From: an uncultured Clostridiaceae bacterium
GTDB lineage: Bacteria; Bacillota; Clostridia; TANB77; CAG-508
Direction of reading: 5' to 3'
Assembly: GCA_905198755.1 (NCBI GenBank)
Contig: CAJKDR010000006.1
Location: 1 to 20,758 of the forward strand
DNA: 20,758 nucleotides
Shown: in pieces, positions 7,422 to 14,723 of the stretch
Layout of the letters: every line of letters starts with the position of its first letter
Position numbering within the stretch: position 1 is the stretch's first letter
Program-made: the position numbers and the translations under genes
The notes under the pieces: model-generated
What the model saw: the letters and a program-made list of their open reading frames with translations, nothing else
What the model was told of the DNA's origin: nothing
The model's database searches: none

Positions 7422-7937
7422 TTATACTACTTTACCTGGTATTCCTACTACTGTTGAGTTTTTTGGTACTTCTTTTAGCACTACTGAGTTTGCACCTATT
7501 TTTACATTATCTCCTACTTTTATTGGTCCTAGTACCTTTGCTCCACATCCTACTATTACATTATTTCCTAAGTCTGGGTGTCTTTTATATTTGTCCTTTC
7601 CTGTTCCTCCTAGAGTTACTCCATGATATATTGTGCAATTATTGCCTATTGTTGTTGTTTCGCCTATTACTATCCCCATCCCATGGTCTATAAATAATCT
7701 TTTACCTATTACTGCCCCTGGATGTATTTCTATTCCTGTTAAAAATCTTGCAAGTTGTGAAATCAGTCTTGCTATAAATTTTAGTTCTAAATTATTTAAA
7801 AAATGCGCTATTCTATATAATAACAAGGCATGAAATCCAGGATATAATAATATTACATATAAAACATTTCTACTTGCCGGGTCTTTTTCACTTATATTTT
7901 TTGCATCCAAGTACAATTCTTTTATTGCTTTTAACAT
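7422..7937 (-). CDS. cysE: Serine O-acetyltransferase
   Basis: This enzyme acetylates L-serine with acetyl-CoA to give O-acetylserine, the precursor of cysteine. The 171-residue protein is the short Gram-positive form. It shows an alpha-helical N-terminus (residues 1-65), then left-handed beta-helix hexapeptide repeats with HPGAVIGKRLFIDHGMGIVI (the catalytic Asp-His pair DH), IYHGVTLGGTGKD and the H/R-rich loop KRHPDLGNNVIVGCGAKVLG. The C-terminus ends abruptly at GIPGKVV, a little shorter than many relatives. ATG 7935-7937 is preceded by TTAGGTGATGTT. It lies directly upstream of murA with no clear promoter between them except the hairpin, so the two may share a transcript. No cysK is present. 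Confidence 0.93.
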   Translation of the reverse strand: MLKAIKELYLDAKNISEKDPASRNVLYVILLYPGFHALLLYRIAHFLNNLELKFIARLISQLARFLTGIEIHPGAVIGKRLFIDHGMGIVIGETTTIGNNCTIYHGVTLGGTGKDKYKRHPDLGNNVIVGCGAKVLGPIKVGDNVKIGANSVVLKEVPKNSTVVGIPGKVV

Positions 7938-7981
7938 AACATCACCTAATATATTATATTTATCTAGTGCTTTTATGTGAT

Positions 7982-8010
7982 TTGATTTTTGCTTTTCAAT
8001 ATGCTATAAT
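7982..8010 (+). promoter_or_regulatory. Promoter of the isolated gene at 8094
   Basis: TTGATT (7982-7987) and TATAAT (8005-8010) are exactly 17 bp apart, a near-consensus sigma-A promoter. Transcription would start near 8017 and give a leader of about 75 bases that contains small inverted repeats (ATGCA/TGCAT at 8018-8030; GGCAGC/GCTGTC around 8048-8063). Confidence 0.65.
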
Positions 8011-8044
8011 AAGATAATGCACTATGCATAAGTTTATTATTTAA

Positions 8045-8342
8045 ACGGGCAGCACTTGCTGTCAAGTCCAAAATGGGCGGAAAGGGTATCTAAATGACTT
8101 TGTCAGAGGAGAAAAGGCAGGAATTAGCTAAATTCAAGGAGGACATTTTGTATTCAAATCTGTCTTTTTTAACAGCTGTAATGAATCAGGATCTTGAAAT
8201 TATTCGTTTCGATACATCTAAAGATTTTGATACATTAGTCTTACCAGAAGGATGGGAGGTTAAATCTTTGGGTAATAAGGAGCATGTTTTCTATAATTTC
8301 CAATATAACATCTCCATTCCACTGCGTAAGCAACCTGCCCGT
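8045..8342. repeat. 8-bp inverted repeats flanking the isolated gene
   Basis: ACGGGCAG at 8045-8052 in the leader is the exact reverse complement of CTGCCCGT at 8335-8342, near the end of the gene. The similarity continues loosely inward (TTGCT occurs on both sides in the same relative orientation). These G+C-rich octamers stand out in an AT-rich setting. They could be ends of a small mobile unit or a long-range RNA pairing; chance is not excluded. Confidence 0.4.
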
Positions 8343-8357
8343 AATCGGTTATTTTAA
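8094..8357 (+). CDS. Hypothetical protein of 87 residues
   Basis: I do not recognise this protein. It begins MTLSEEKRQELAKFKEDILY, a charged helix, continues with a mixed region (about residues 30-75) and ends with a short basic tail KQPARNRLF. There is no signal peptide, membrane helix or metal motif. The ATG follows GGAAAGGGTATCTAA, a reasonable ribosome binding site. A near-consensus promoter and a terminator frame it as a single-gene unit, the only plus-strand gene between the division cluster and leuS. Its base composition and codons (CTG, GAG, CGT, CCC) look richer in G+C than its neighbours, suggesting a recent arrival or a fragment of something larger. The end overlaps one arm of the flanking inverted repeat. 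Confidence 0.6.
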   Translation: MTLSEEKRQELAKFKEDILYSNLSFLTAVMNQDLEIIRFDTSKDFDTLVLPEGWEVKSLGNKEHVFYNFQYNISIPLRKQPARNRLF

Positions 8358-8362
8358 CCAAA

Positions 8363-8393
8363 AAAAGATTGCAAGAATTTCTTGCAATCTTTT
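8363..8393. terminator. Bidirectional terminator between the 8094 gene and topB
   Basis: A perfect 13-bp stem AAAAGATTGCAAG/CTTGCAATCTTTT (8363-8375, 8381-8393) with a 5-base loop and A/T runs on both sides serves the converging 8094 gene and topB. Its right arm touches the topB stop codon. Confidence 0.85.
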
Positions 8394-10314
8394 ACATTTT
8401 CACAACTAATTTATCTATTTTAGAATGTATATAATTTTCTAGTTTTTTCATAAATTCATCTGATTTTATTTCTTTTTTCGCCACCATATCTAATCCTTTT
8501 TCCCAACTTGCTGTTAATTTTGGATTTAACATGTCGGGCATTGATGAATATACAATATCAAATATTTTCTCTCCTTTTTCTGTTGGAGTAATTATTTGTG
8601 TTTTATTGTTTATATTTATGTATTTTATTCTTTCTAGTTTTTTTATAATTTCTGCCCTTGTAGCACTTGTTCCTATTCCTGCACCTTTTATTTGTTCTCT
8701 TAGTTCTTCATCTTCTATCAATTTTCCTGCATTTTCCATTGCTAGTATCATTGTTCCAGAATTATATCTAGTTGGTGGTGATGTTTCAGCATCTTTTGTT
8801 TCGAAATTATTTATTAATACCTTTTCTCCTTTTTTTAATGTAGAAAGTATATCTAAATTACTATCATTTTCTTTTGATGCATCAGATTCTTCTGTTTCAT
8901 TTTTAGGTTTCAATATGTCTAAATATCCTCTTTTTATACATACTTTTCCATTAGCATAGAAAGTTTCTTCATCCACTTTTACTGTTACATTTATTTTGCT
9001 ATATTCTGCCGCTGGATAGAATATACTTAAGAATCTTTTTACTATTATTTTATATACCCTTTTATGAAGCTCTGGAAGTGCATCATAATTTTCATAGCCT
9101 TGTCCTGTTGGAATTATTGCATAGTGGTCTGTTATTTTTGAATCATTTACATACTTTGTTTTTACTAAATTAGTAGAATATTTTTCTTCTACCATTTTAT
9201 TTATATATCCTTGAACTTCTTCATCTTTAAAACCTTTTGATATTCCATTTAAGTTTTTCGTTATCACTTTTGCTACTGCTGTTGATAATACCCTTGCATC
9301 TGTTCTTGGATATGTTACTAATTTTTTTTCATACAAATTTTGTATTATTTCTAGTGTTTCATCTGGCTTAATTTTAAATTGTTTTGTACATTCATTTTGT
9401 ATTTCTGCTAAGTTAAATAATAGTGGCGGATTTTCTTTTTGCTTTTGTTTTTTTACTTCTGTTATTATTGCTTCTTTATCTTTTAATTCATTTATAAATA
9501 CTTTCAAGTCTTCTAATTTTTTAAATCCACTATCATTATATAATTTAGGTGAATTATACATCTTAGAGTTTTCATTTACTTTCCATTCAGCATCAAATTC
9601 AGACTCTTCGTTTCCAAATTTTCCGATTAGCTTATAATATTTTGTTTTTACAAAGTTTCTAATTTCTCTTTCTCTTATTACTACCATTCCTAAAACACAT
9701 GTCATTACCCTTCCAACTGAAATAGAAACTTTATCCTCATTTATTTCTTTTGCTAATCTTCTTCCATATATTATTGATAGTAATCTTGAAAAATTTATTC
9801 CTATTAGGTAATCTTCTTTTGCACGTAAATATGCAGAGTCTGATAAACTATCATACTCTGACATATCTTTTGCTTCTTTTATACCTCTTAAAATCTCTTC
9901 TTCTGTTTGAGAATCTATCCAAACTCTCTTCATTTTAGCTTTTGGGTTAGGATGTGCCATCATAAACACTAATCTTTGTATGTATTCTCCTTCTCTTCCA
10001 GAGTCTCCTGCATTGTAAATTTCTTCAACATCTTCCCTTTGAAGAAGACTTTGTACTATCTCGAATTGATTTTTTACTGCTGGTATAATTTCATACTTAT
10101 ATTCTTCTGGTAAAAATGGTAATGTGTCTAATCTCCAAAATTTAAGCTTTTCATCATAAGCTTCTGGATAAGACATTGTAACCAAATGTCCTACACACCA
10201 TGTTATAATCCAATCTTTTGATTCTAAATATCCATTTTTTCTAACTGTATTTTGTTTTAATGCTTTTGAAAATTCCATCGCAACAGATGGCTTTTCAGTT
10301 ATCAATAGTTTCAT
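8392..10314 (-). CDS. topB: DNA topoisomerase III (type IA)
   Basis: Type IA topoisomerases relax and decatenate DNA through a 5'-phosphotyrosine intermediate. The TOPRIM domain begins MKLLITEKPSVA and includes YNAGDSGREGEYIQR (acidic DSGREGE at residues 104-110). The active-site Tyr335 lies in KKLVTYPRTDARVLS. The 640-residue length and the absence of C-terminal zinc fingers fit TopB rather than TopA. ATG 10312-10314 follows ACTAAAGGGAAGATAAT. It is transcribed alone, divergent from leuS. Many plasmids and conjugative elements carry TopB-like genes, but no transfer genes are nearby and the AT-rich composition matches the surroundings, so a chromosomal copy is likely. Confidence 0.95.
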   Translation of the reverse strand: MKLLITEKPSVAMEFSKALKQNTVRKNGYLESKDWIITWCVGHLVTMSYPEAYDEKLKFWRLDTLPFLPEEYKYEIIPAVKNQFEIVQSLLQREDVEEIYNAGDSGREGEYIQRLVFMMAHPNPKAKMKRVWIDSQTEEEILRGIKEAKDMSEYDSLSDSAYLRAKEDYLIGINFSRLLSIIYGRRLAKEINEDKVSISVGRVMTCVLGMVVIREREIRNFVKTKYYKLIGKFGNEESEFDAEWKVNENSKMYNSPKLYNDSGFKKLEDLKVFINELKDKEAIITEVKKQKQKENPPLLFNLAEIQNECTKQFKIKPDETLEIIQNLYEKKLVTYPRTDARVLSTAVAKVITKNLNGISKGFKDEEVQGYINKMVEEKYSTNLVKTKYVNDSKITDHYAIIPTGQGYENYDALPELHKRVYKIIVKRFLSIFYPAAEYSKINVTVKVDEETFYANGKVCIKRGYLDILKPKNETEESDASKENDSNLDILSTLKKGEKVLINNFETKDAETSPPTRYNSGTMILAMENAGKLIEDEELREQIKGAGIGTSATRAEIIKKLERIKYININNKTQIITPTEKGEKIFDIVYSSMPDMLNPKLTASWEKGLDMVAKKEIKSDEFMKKLENYIHSKIDKLVVKM

Positions 10315-10377
10315 ATTATCTTCCCTTTAGTCCGTTTTTTATAAATTTTCAACTTTAGTTCAAATTTTTTCATTCGT

Positions 10378-10408
10378 ATTATACTATATTTTATTTAATT
10401 TTATCATG
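10378..10408 (-). promoter_or_regulatory. Probable topB promoter
   Basis: On the minus strand a perfect TATAAT (10378-10383) is preceded at 18 bp by ATGATA (4 of 6 against TTGACA). The weak -35 would fit a promoter assisted by the adjacent repeats. Confidence 0.45.
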
Positions 10409-10464
10409 TTGTAATTGATTTGTAATGTATTTGTTCTTTTTTTGTAACATTTCTTTCTTTGTAA
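10409..10464. promoter_or_regulatory. Phased TGTAA repeats between topB and leuS (WalR-like boxes)
   Basis: On the plus strand TTGTAA occurs at 10409, 10420, 10442 and 10459, with a degenerate TTGTTC at 10431. The first four units are spaced exactly 11 bp, giving TGTAAT-N5-TGTAAT-N5-TGTTCT-N5-TGTAAC. The array sits just upstream of the topB promoter, the same relative position and orientation as the array at ftsA. Confidence 0.5.
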
Positions 10465-10488
10465 CGCTTATTTCCGCTAATTTAGCTC

Positions 10489-10517
10489 TTGTTTTTATTT
10501 GTTTTTTGTTATATAAT
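10489..10517 (+). promoter_or_regulatory. leuS promoter
   Basis: TTGTTT (10489-10494) and a perfect TATAAT (10512-10517) are 17 bp apart. The leader would be only about 32 bases, too short for a T-box riboswitch. Confidence 0.65.
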
Positions 10518-10555
10518 ATCGATATTATAATTTAATAAGAGAAGGATTGATTTTT

Positions 10556-12943
10556 ATGGCTTATGATTTTCAAGAAATAGAAAAAAAATGGCAAAAATAT
10601 TGGGATGATAACAAAATTTTTAAAACTGATGTATGGGACTTTTCTAAACCTAAATTTTATGCTTTAGATATGTTTCCTTATCCATCTGGACAAGGTCTAC
10701 ATGTTGGTCATCCTGAAGGATATACTGCAACAGATATAATGTCTAGATTAAGAAGAATGCAAGGATATAATGTTTTACATCCAATGGGATGGGATGCATT
10801 TGGTCTTCCTGCTGAACAATATGCAATTAAAACTGGAAATCATCCAGCAGTTTTTACAAAAGCTAATATTGAAACTTTCAAACGACAATTAAAAATGTTG
10901 GGATTTTCTTTTGATTGGGATAGAGAAATTTCTACTTGTGACCCATCATATTACAAATGGACACAATGGATTTTTAAACAATTATATAACGATGGATTAG
11001 CAAAACTTGTAGATATGCCTGTTAATTGGTGTGAAGAATTAGGTACTGTTCTTGCTAATGATGAAGTAATTGATGGAAAAAGCGAAAGAGGTGGATTTCC
11101 TGTTGTTCGTAAAAACATGAAACAATGGGTATTAGATATTCCTAAATATGCAGAAACTCTATTATCTGGCTTAGATGATATAGACTGGCCTGATTCAACA
11201 AAAGAAATTCAAAGAAATTGGATTGGAAAATCTGTAGGAGCCCATGTAAATTTTAAAGTAGCTAAGCATGATTTAGTTTTTACAGTATTTACTACTAGAG
11301 CTGATACTCTATTTGGTGCTACATACTGTGTTTTAGCTCCAGAGCATGAATTTATAGATATTATTACTACTCCTGATTGCAAGGCAACGGTTTCTGAATA
11401 CAAAAAAACTTGTGCATCTAAATCTGATTTAGAAAGAACCGATTTAAATAAAGAAAAAACCGGTGTTTTTACTGGTGCTTATGCTATTAACCCTGTTAAT
11501 GGAAAAGAAATTCCAATTTGGATTTCAGATTATGTTTTAGCTTCTTACGGTACAGGCGCTATTATGGCTGTTCCTGCACACGATGAAAGAGATTATTCTT
11601 TTGCTAAAAAATTCGGATTAGATATCATTCCTGTACTTGAAGGTGGTGACATTGAAAACGAAGCTTTTACAGGTGATGGAATTCATATAAATTCTGATTT
11701 TTTAAATGGCCTAGGAAAAGAAGATGCTATTAATAAAATGATCGATTGGCTTGTTGAAAATGGTATTGGTGAAAAGAAAATTAATTATAAATTAAGAGAA
11801 TGGATCTTTGCAAGACAACGTTATTGGGGTGAACCTATACCTATTGTTCACTTTGATGATGATATGATTGTTTTAGATGATAAAGATTTACCTTTGATTT
11901 TACCTAATCTTGAAGATTATAGTCCATCAAAGAATGGATCTTCTCCATTAGAAAAAGCTACTGATTGGGTTAATGTAACAATTAATGGTAAACATGGAAA
12001 AAGAGAAACTAGTACTATGCCTGGTAGTGCAGCATCAAGTTGGTATTTTTTAAGATATATTGATCCTAACAATAATAATGAGTTTGCTAACAAAGAGCTA
12101 TTAGAGCATTGGTTACCAGTTGATTTATATGTTGGTGGACCTGAACATGCTGTTGGTCACTTATTATATTCAAGATTTTGGAATAATTATTTATACAATA
12201 AAGGATTAGTCCCTGTAAAGGAACCATTTGCAAAACTTCGCCACCAAGGAATGATTTTAGGGCCTAATGGTGAAAAAATGTCTAAATCAAAGGGTAATGT
12301 AATTAACCCTGATGATATGGTAAAAGAGTATGGTGCAGATGCTTTAAGAGTATATGAAATGTTTATGGGCCCTATTGAAAGTGCAAAACCTTGGGATCCA
12401 AATGGAATAGATGGTTCTAAAAAATTCTTAGATAGAGTTTGGAGATTAATAGCTGAATCTGATAAAGTTAAAGATGAAGCAAACAATAATTTAGAAAAAG
12501 TTTATAACTATACTGTAAAAAAAGTTACAAATGATTTTGAAACAATGAATTTTAATACTGCTATTAGTCAGATGATGATATTTATCAATACTGCTAATAA
12601 AGAAGATGTTGTTCCAAAAGAATATGTAGAAGGTTTCTTAAAATTATTAAATCCTGTTGCACCACATATTACTGAAGAATTATGGAATATTTTAGGGCAT
12701 AATAATTCTATAGCTTATGAACCTTGGCCTACATTTGATGAAGAAAAATGTAAAGAGGATGAATACAATTTACCAATACAAGTAAACGGAAAATTAAGAG
12801 CTACTTTAAGAATTGCTTATGATACCGATGAAAGTGTCATAAAGGAAAAAGCACATGAAGCCGTAAAAAATTATTTAGACGGTAAATCTATTGTAAAAGA
12901 AATTTATGTTAAAAATAAAATTTATAATATTGTTATAAAATAA
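10556..12943 (+). CDS. leuS: Leucyl-tRNA synthetase
   Basis: This class I synthetase charges tRNA-Leu with leucine. The ATP-site motif HVGH is at residues 49-52 (MFPYPSGQGLHVGHPEGYT), the CP1 editing domain includes TRADTLFGATYCVLAPEH and TGAIMAVPAHDERDYSFA, and KMSKS is at 574-578. An anticodon-binding helical domain and the LeuRS C-terminal domain (LPIQVNGKLRATLRI) complete the protein. At 795 residues it has the usual bacterial Bacillota length. The start is ATG 10556, 9 bases after GAAGGA; the in-frame TTG at 10547 directly abuts that site and is not usable. It is monocistronic, with its own promoter and terminator. Confidence 0.98.
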   Translation: MAYDFQEIEKKWQKYWDDNKIFKTDVWDFSKPKFYALDMFPYPSGQGLHVGHPEGYTATDIMSRLRRMQGYNVLHPMGWDAFGLPAEQYAIKTGNHPAVFTKANIETFKRQLKMLGFSFDWDREISTCDPSYYKWTQWIFKQLYNDGLAKLVDMPVNWCEELGTVLANDEVIDGKSERGGFPVVRKNMKQWVLDIPKYAETLLSGLDDIDWPDSTKEIQRNWIGKSVGAHVNFKVAKHDLVFTVFTTRADTLFGATYCVLAPEHEFIDIITTPDCKATVSEYKKTCASKSDLERTDLNKEKTGVFTGAYAINPVNGKEIPIWISDYVLASYGTGAIMAVPAHDERDYSFAKKFGLDIIPVLEGGDIENEAFTGDGIHINSDFLNGLGKEDAINKMIDWLVENGIGEKKINYKLREWIFARQRYWGEPIPIVHFDDDMIVLDDKDLPLILPNLEDYSPSKNGSSPLEKATDWVNVTINGKHGKRETSTMPGSAASSWYFLRYIDPNNNNEFANKELLEHWLPVDLYVGGPEHAVGHLLYSRFWNNYLYNKGLVPVKEPFAKLRHQGMILGPNGEKMSKSKGNVINPDDMVKEYGADALRVYEMFMGPIESAKPWDPNGIDGSKKFLDRVWRLIAESDKVKDEANNNLEKVYNYTVKKVTNDFETMNFNTAISQMMIFINTANKEDVVPKEYVEGFLKLLNPVAPHITEELWNILGHNNSIAYEPWPTFDEEKCKEDEYNLPIQVNGKLRATLRIAYDTDESVIKEKAHEAVKNYLDGKSIVKEIYVKNKIYNIVIK

Positions 12944-13002
12944 ATTTTCTATGCAACGTAGTTTTATATAATAGGATTGTTTCATAACTTTCCCATTATA
13001 TA

Positions 13003-13050
13003 AAAAAAGATAAGCGCATTCCCAAATTTGGGCATATGCGCTCTCTTTTT
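13003..13050. terminator. Bidirectional terminator after leuS
   Basis: Stem AGCGCAT/ATGCGCT (13013-13019, 13036-13042) encloses a CCCA/TGGG inner stem, with a run of seven A on the left and CTCTCTTTTT on the right. It serves leuS and the converging gene at 13053. Confidence 0.85.
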
Positions 13051-13052
13051 AC

Positions 13053-13298
13053 TTAATCATAATAATCTTCGAATTCTTCATCTTCTTCAGCATTCTTAAT
13101 TTCTTCAAACAAATTCCAGCTTTTTAAGCTTTCTTCTTTTCCGAATAGTAGATAAAGACCTACAAGTGCAAAGAAAACTACTCCGAATTCAATACCATTG
13201 ACTATATCATCTTGCATACCTTTATATGCCATAAACACAGCAAGTATCTCAAAGATTATTCCTATAGTCCGAATTATGATTTTAGTTGTCTTTTTCAT
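13053..13298 (-). CDS. Small two-helix membrane protein of unknown function
   Basis: The 81-residue product has a basic N-terminus (MKKTTKIIIR), two predicted membrane helices (about residues 9-25 and 36-52, the second GVVFFALVGLYLLF) and a strongly acidic C-terminal tail (NAEEDEEFEDYYD). I do not recognise the family. ATG 13296-13298 follows TTTTTGGAGGAATCACC, an ideal ribosome binding site, and a consensus promoter lies upstream, so the gene is real. It stands alone between the leuS terminator and the methyltransferase gene. The tail probably faces the cytoplasm by the positive-inside rule if both ends are inside. Confidence 0.75.
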   Translation of the reverse strand: MKKTTKIIIRTIGIIFEILAVFMAYKGMQDDIVNGIEFGVVFFALVGLYLLFGKEESLKSWNLFEEIKNAEEDEEFEDYYD

Positions 13299-13327
13299 GG
13301 TGATTCCTCCAAAAAATTATTTACTAT

Positions 13328-13356
13328 ATTATACCATATTTTTTTATTTTGTTCAA
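13328..13356 (-). promoter_or_regulatory. Promoter of the 81-residue membrane protein gene
   Basis: TTGAAC (13351-13356) and TATAAT (13328-13333) lie 17 bp apart on the minus strand. The -35 is adjacent to the stop codon of the upstream methyltransferase gene. Confidence 0.65.
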
Positions 13357-13357
13357 T

Positions 13358-14266
13358 TTAGCTCTTTTTTCTTAGTTTCACTACAAAAAATCCTTCATAA
13401 TATTCATTTGGGCATACTGTTAGTGCTCCATCTATGTTTGATTTCAATTTGGGAATATCTTTTAGTTTTTCTTCATTTATAGGCATAACCTCTGCTTGCC
13501 CTTTTTCTATAATTTCTTTTATAATATTTTCATTTTCTTGTTTTAGTATTGAACATGTAGAATATACTAACTCATGTCCTGGCTTTAATATTTTTATTGC
13601 TTTTTTTAGTAAATCTTTTTGACTTTTTATGGTTTTTTCAACTAAATTTTCGCTAAAGTTTTTATAAGTTCTTTCATTATTTAATAATATTGTTCCACTT
13701 CCACTACATGGTGCATCTAACAATATTTTATCAAACGAAAAATAATCATTTAATCTTCTACTATCTTCTTTTAATACAGTAACACTGGTTGCTCCCTGCT
13801 TTTCTACATTATATTTCAATCTATCTGCTCTTACACTATTCATTTCACAAGCTGTTATATTTGCTTTGTTATTTGTAAGTGATGCTATTTGTGTAGTTTT
13901 TCCTCCTGGTGCAGCTGTCATGTCTAATATATCTTCATTTTCTTTTGGTTCTAATATTATAGCTGGCATCATTGATGATAAACTTTGCAAATATATTTCT
14001 CCATTTTTATATATTTTCAATTCTTTTATATCTATTTCATTAGCATTTTTAATTATTAGTGCTTCATTATTCCAACTAACTTTTTCGTATTCAATGTTGT
14101 TTTCAGACAACGCACTACAAATATATGATACTTTAGCTTTCAAAGTATTTACTCTTAAAGTTGTAAATCTTTTTTGATTATAACCTTCAATGATTTTATT
14201 ATATGTTTCTTCACCATATTGTTTTATTAATTCATTCGTTAGAAATTCTGACAATTTATTATTCAT
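13358..14266 (-). CDS. RsmB/RsmF-family (NOL1/NOP2/Sun) rRNA cytosine-C5 methyltransferase
   Basis: The protein should methylate C5 of a cytosine in RNA, most likely 16S rRNA, with S-adenosylmethionine. It has an N-terminal RNA-binding part with RFTTLRVNTLK (33-43), SAM motif I DMTAAPGGKTTQIA (115-128), and both cysteines used by this family: Cys187 in LLDAPCSGSG and Cys238 in VYSTCSILKQENE (catalytic and product-release roles). At 302 residues it lacks the NusB-like N-terminal domain of RsmB and the C-terminal PUA part of RsmF, and so resembles the short Bacillota forms. ATG 14264-14266 follows CTATAGGAGAATAAAC. The exact target base cannot be told from sequence. Confidence 0.9.
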   Translation of the reverse strand: MNNKLSEFLTNELIKQYGEETYNKIIEGYNQKRFTTLRVNTLKAKVSYICSALSENNIEYEKVSWNNEALIIKNANEIDIKELKIYKNGEIYLQSLSSMMPAIILEPKENEDILDMTAAPGGKTTQIASLTNNKANITACEMNSVRADRLKYNVEKQGATSVTVLKEDSRRLNDYFSFDKILLDAPCSGSGTILLNNERTYKNFSENLVEKTIKSQKDLLKKAIKILKPGHELVYSTCSILKQENENIIKEIIEKGQAEVMPINEEKLKDIPKLKSNIDGALTVCPNEYYEGFFVVKLRKKS

Positions 14267-14316
14267 GTTTATTCTCCTATAGTTATTTTATATCATATAT
14301 TTAATTATTTTAAAAG

Positions 14317-14342
14317 AAAAAAGGTAGAAAATCTACCTTTTT
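14317..14342 (-). terminator. Terminator after the 88-residue gene
   Basis: An 11-bp stem AAAAAGGTAGA/TCTACCTTTTT with a 3-base loop, followed on either strand by T-rich sequence, lies between the 14358 gene and the downstream methyltransferase gene. Confidence 0.75.
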
Positions 14343-14357
14343 ATAAAAAGTGAATCA

Positions 14358-14615
14358 TTATAGTACTTTCTTAATTTCTCTAATGAAATCTTCTATTTGC
14401 TCATTGCTTTCAATGTCATATGCCGTTCCATTAAAATTAAGAACATTATCTTGTCCTTTTTTCTCAAACGAAGCAAGAATTCTTGAATCTTCTCTACTGT
14501 AAACAACATTGTATTTAACATCATTTCCAGCTTCGGCATTTTTCACCCAAAACATTGCCATTCCAATTGGCGCAAAGAAGATATCTTTAGGAATATCCGT
14601 TACTTTCTTATTCAC
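14358..14615 (-). CDS. Small hypothetical protein (85 residues)
   Basis: I do not recognise this protein. It is mixed alpha/beta with no membrane segment: MNKKVTDIPKDIFFAPIGMA, a charged middle and a C-terminal helix EQIEDFIREIKKVL. The start chosen is GTG 14613-14615, six bases after AGAGGTG. An upstream in-frame GTG at 14622-14624 is itself part of that ribosome binding site and is unlikely. A consensus promoter lies upstream and a terminator directly downstream, so it is a single-gene unit. The leader contains a short hairpin (TTGTG/CACAA, 14648-14664) and a GGTGTT/AACACC inverted repeat spanning the -10 and start point. Confidence 0.65.
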   Translation of the reverse strand: MNKKVTDIPKDIFFAPIGMAMFWVKNAEAGNDVKYNVVYSREDSRILASFEKKGQDNVLNFNGTAYDIESNEQIEDFIREIKKVL

Positions 14616-14689
14616 TTTTTTCACCTCTTTTGCTGTTTTTATAATTTTGTGCTGACCTCACAAGGTGTTTATACATAATGTACCTTTTT

Positions 14690-14718
14690 ATTATAACACC
14701 ACTTTATGTAGATTGCAA
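14690..14718 (-). promoter_or_regulatory. Promoter of the 85-residue protein gene
   Basis: TTGCAA (14713-14718) and TATAAT (14690-14695) are separated by 17 bp on the minus strand. GGTGTT and AACACC flank the -10 and transcription start as a possible operator. Confidence 0.65.
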
Positions 14719-14723
14719 ACATA

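Noticed and set aside
8392..10314. topB as sign of a conjugative element
   Set aside because: No relaxase, coupling protein or transfer genes are nearby, composition fits the backbone, and chromosomal topB is common.
10315..10546. T-box riboswitch in front of leuS
   Set aside because: The mapped promoter leaves a leader of only about 32 bases, and no T-box sequence, specifier stem or terminator is present.
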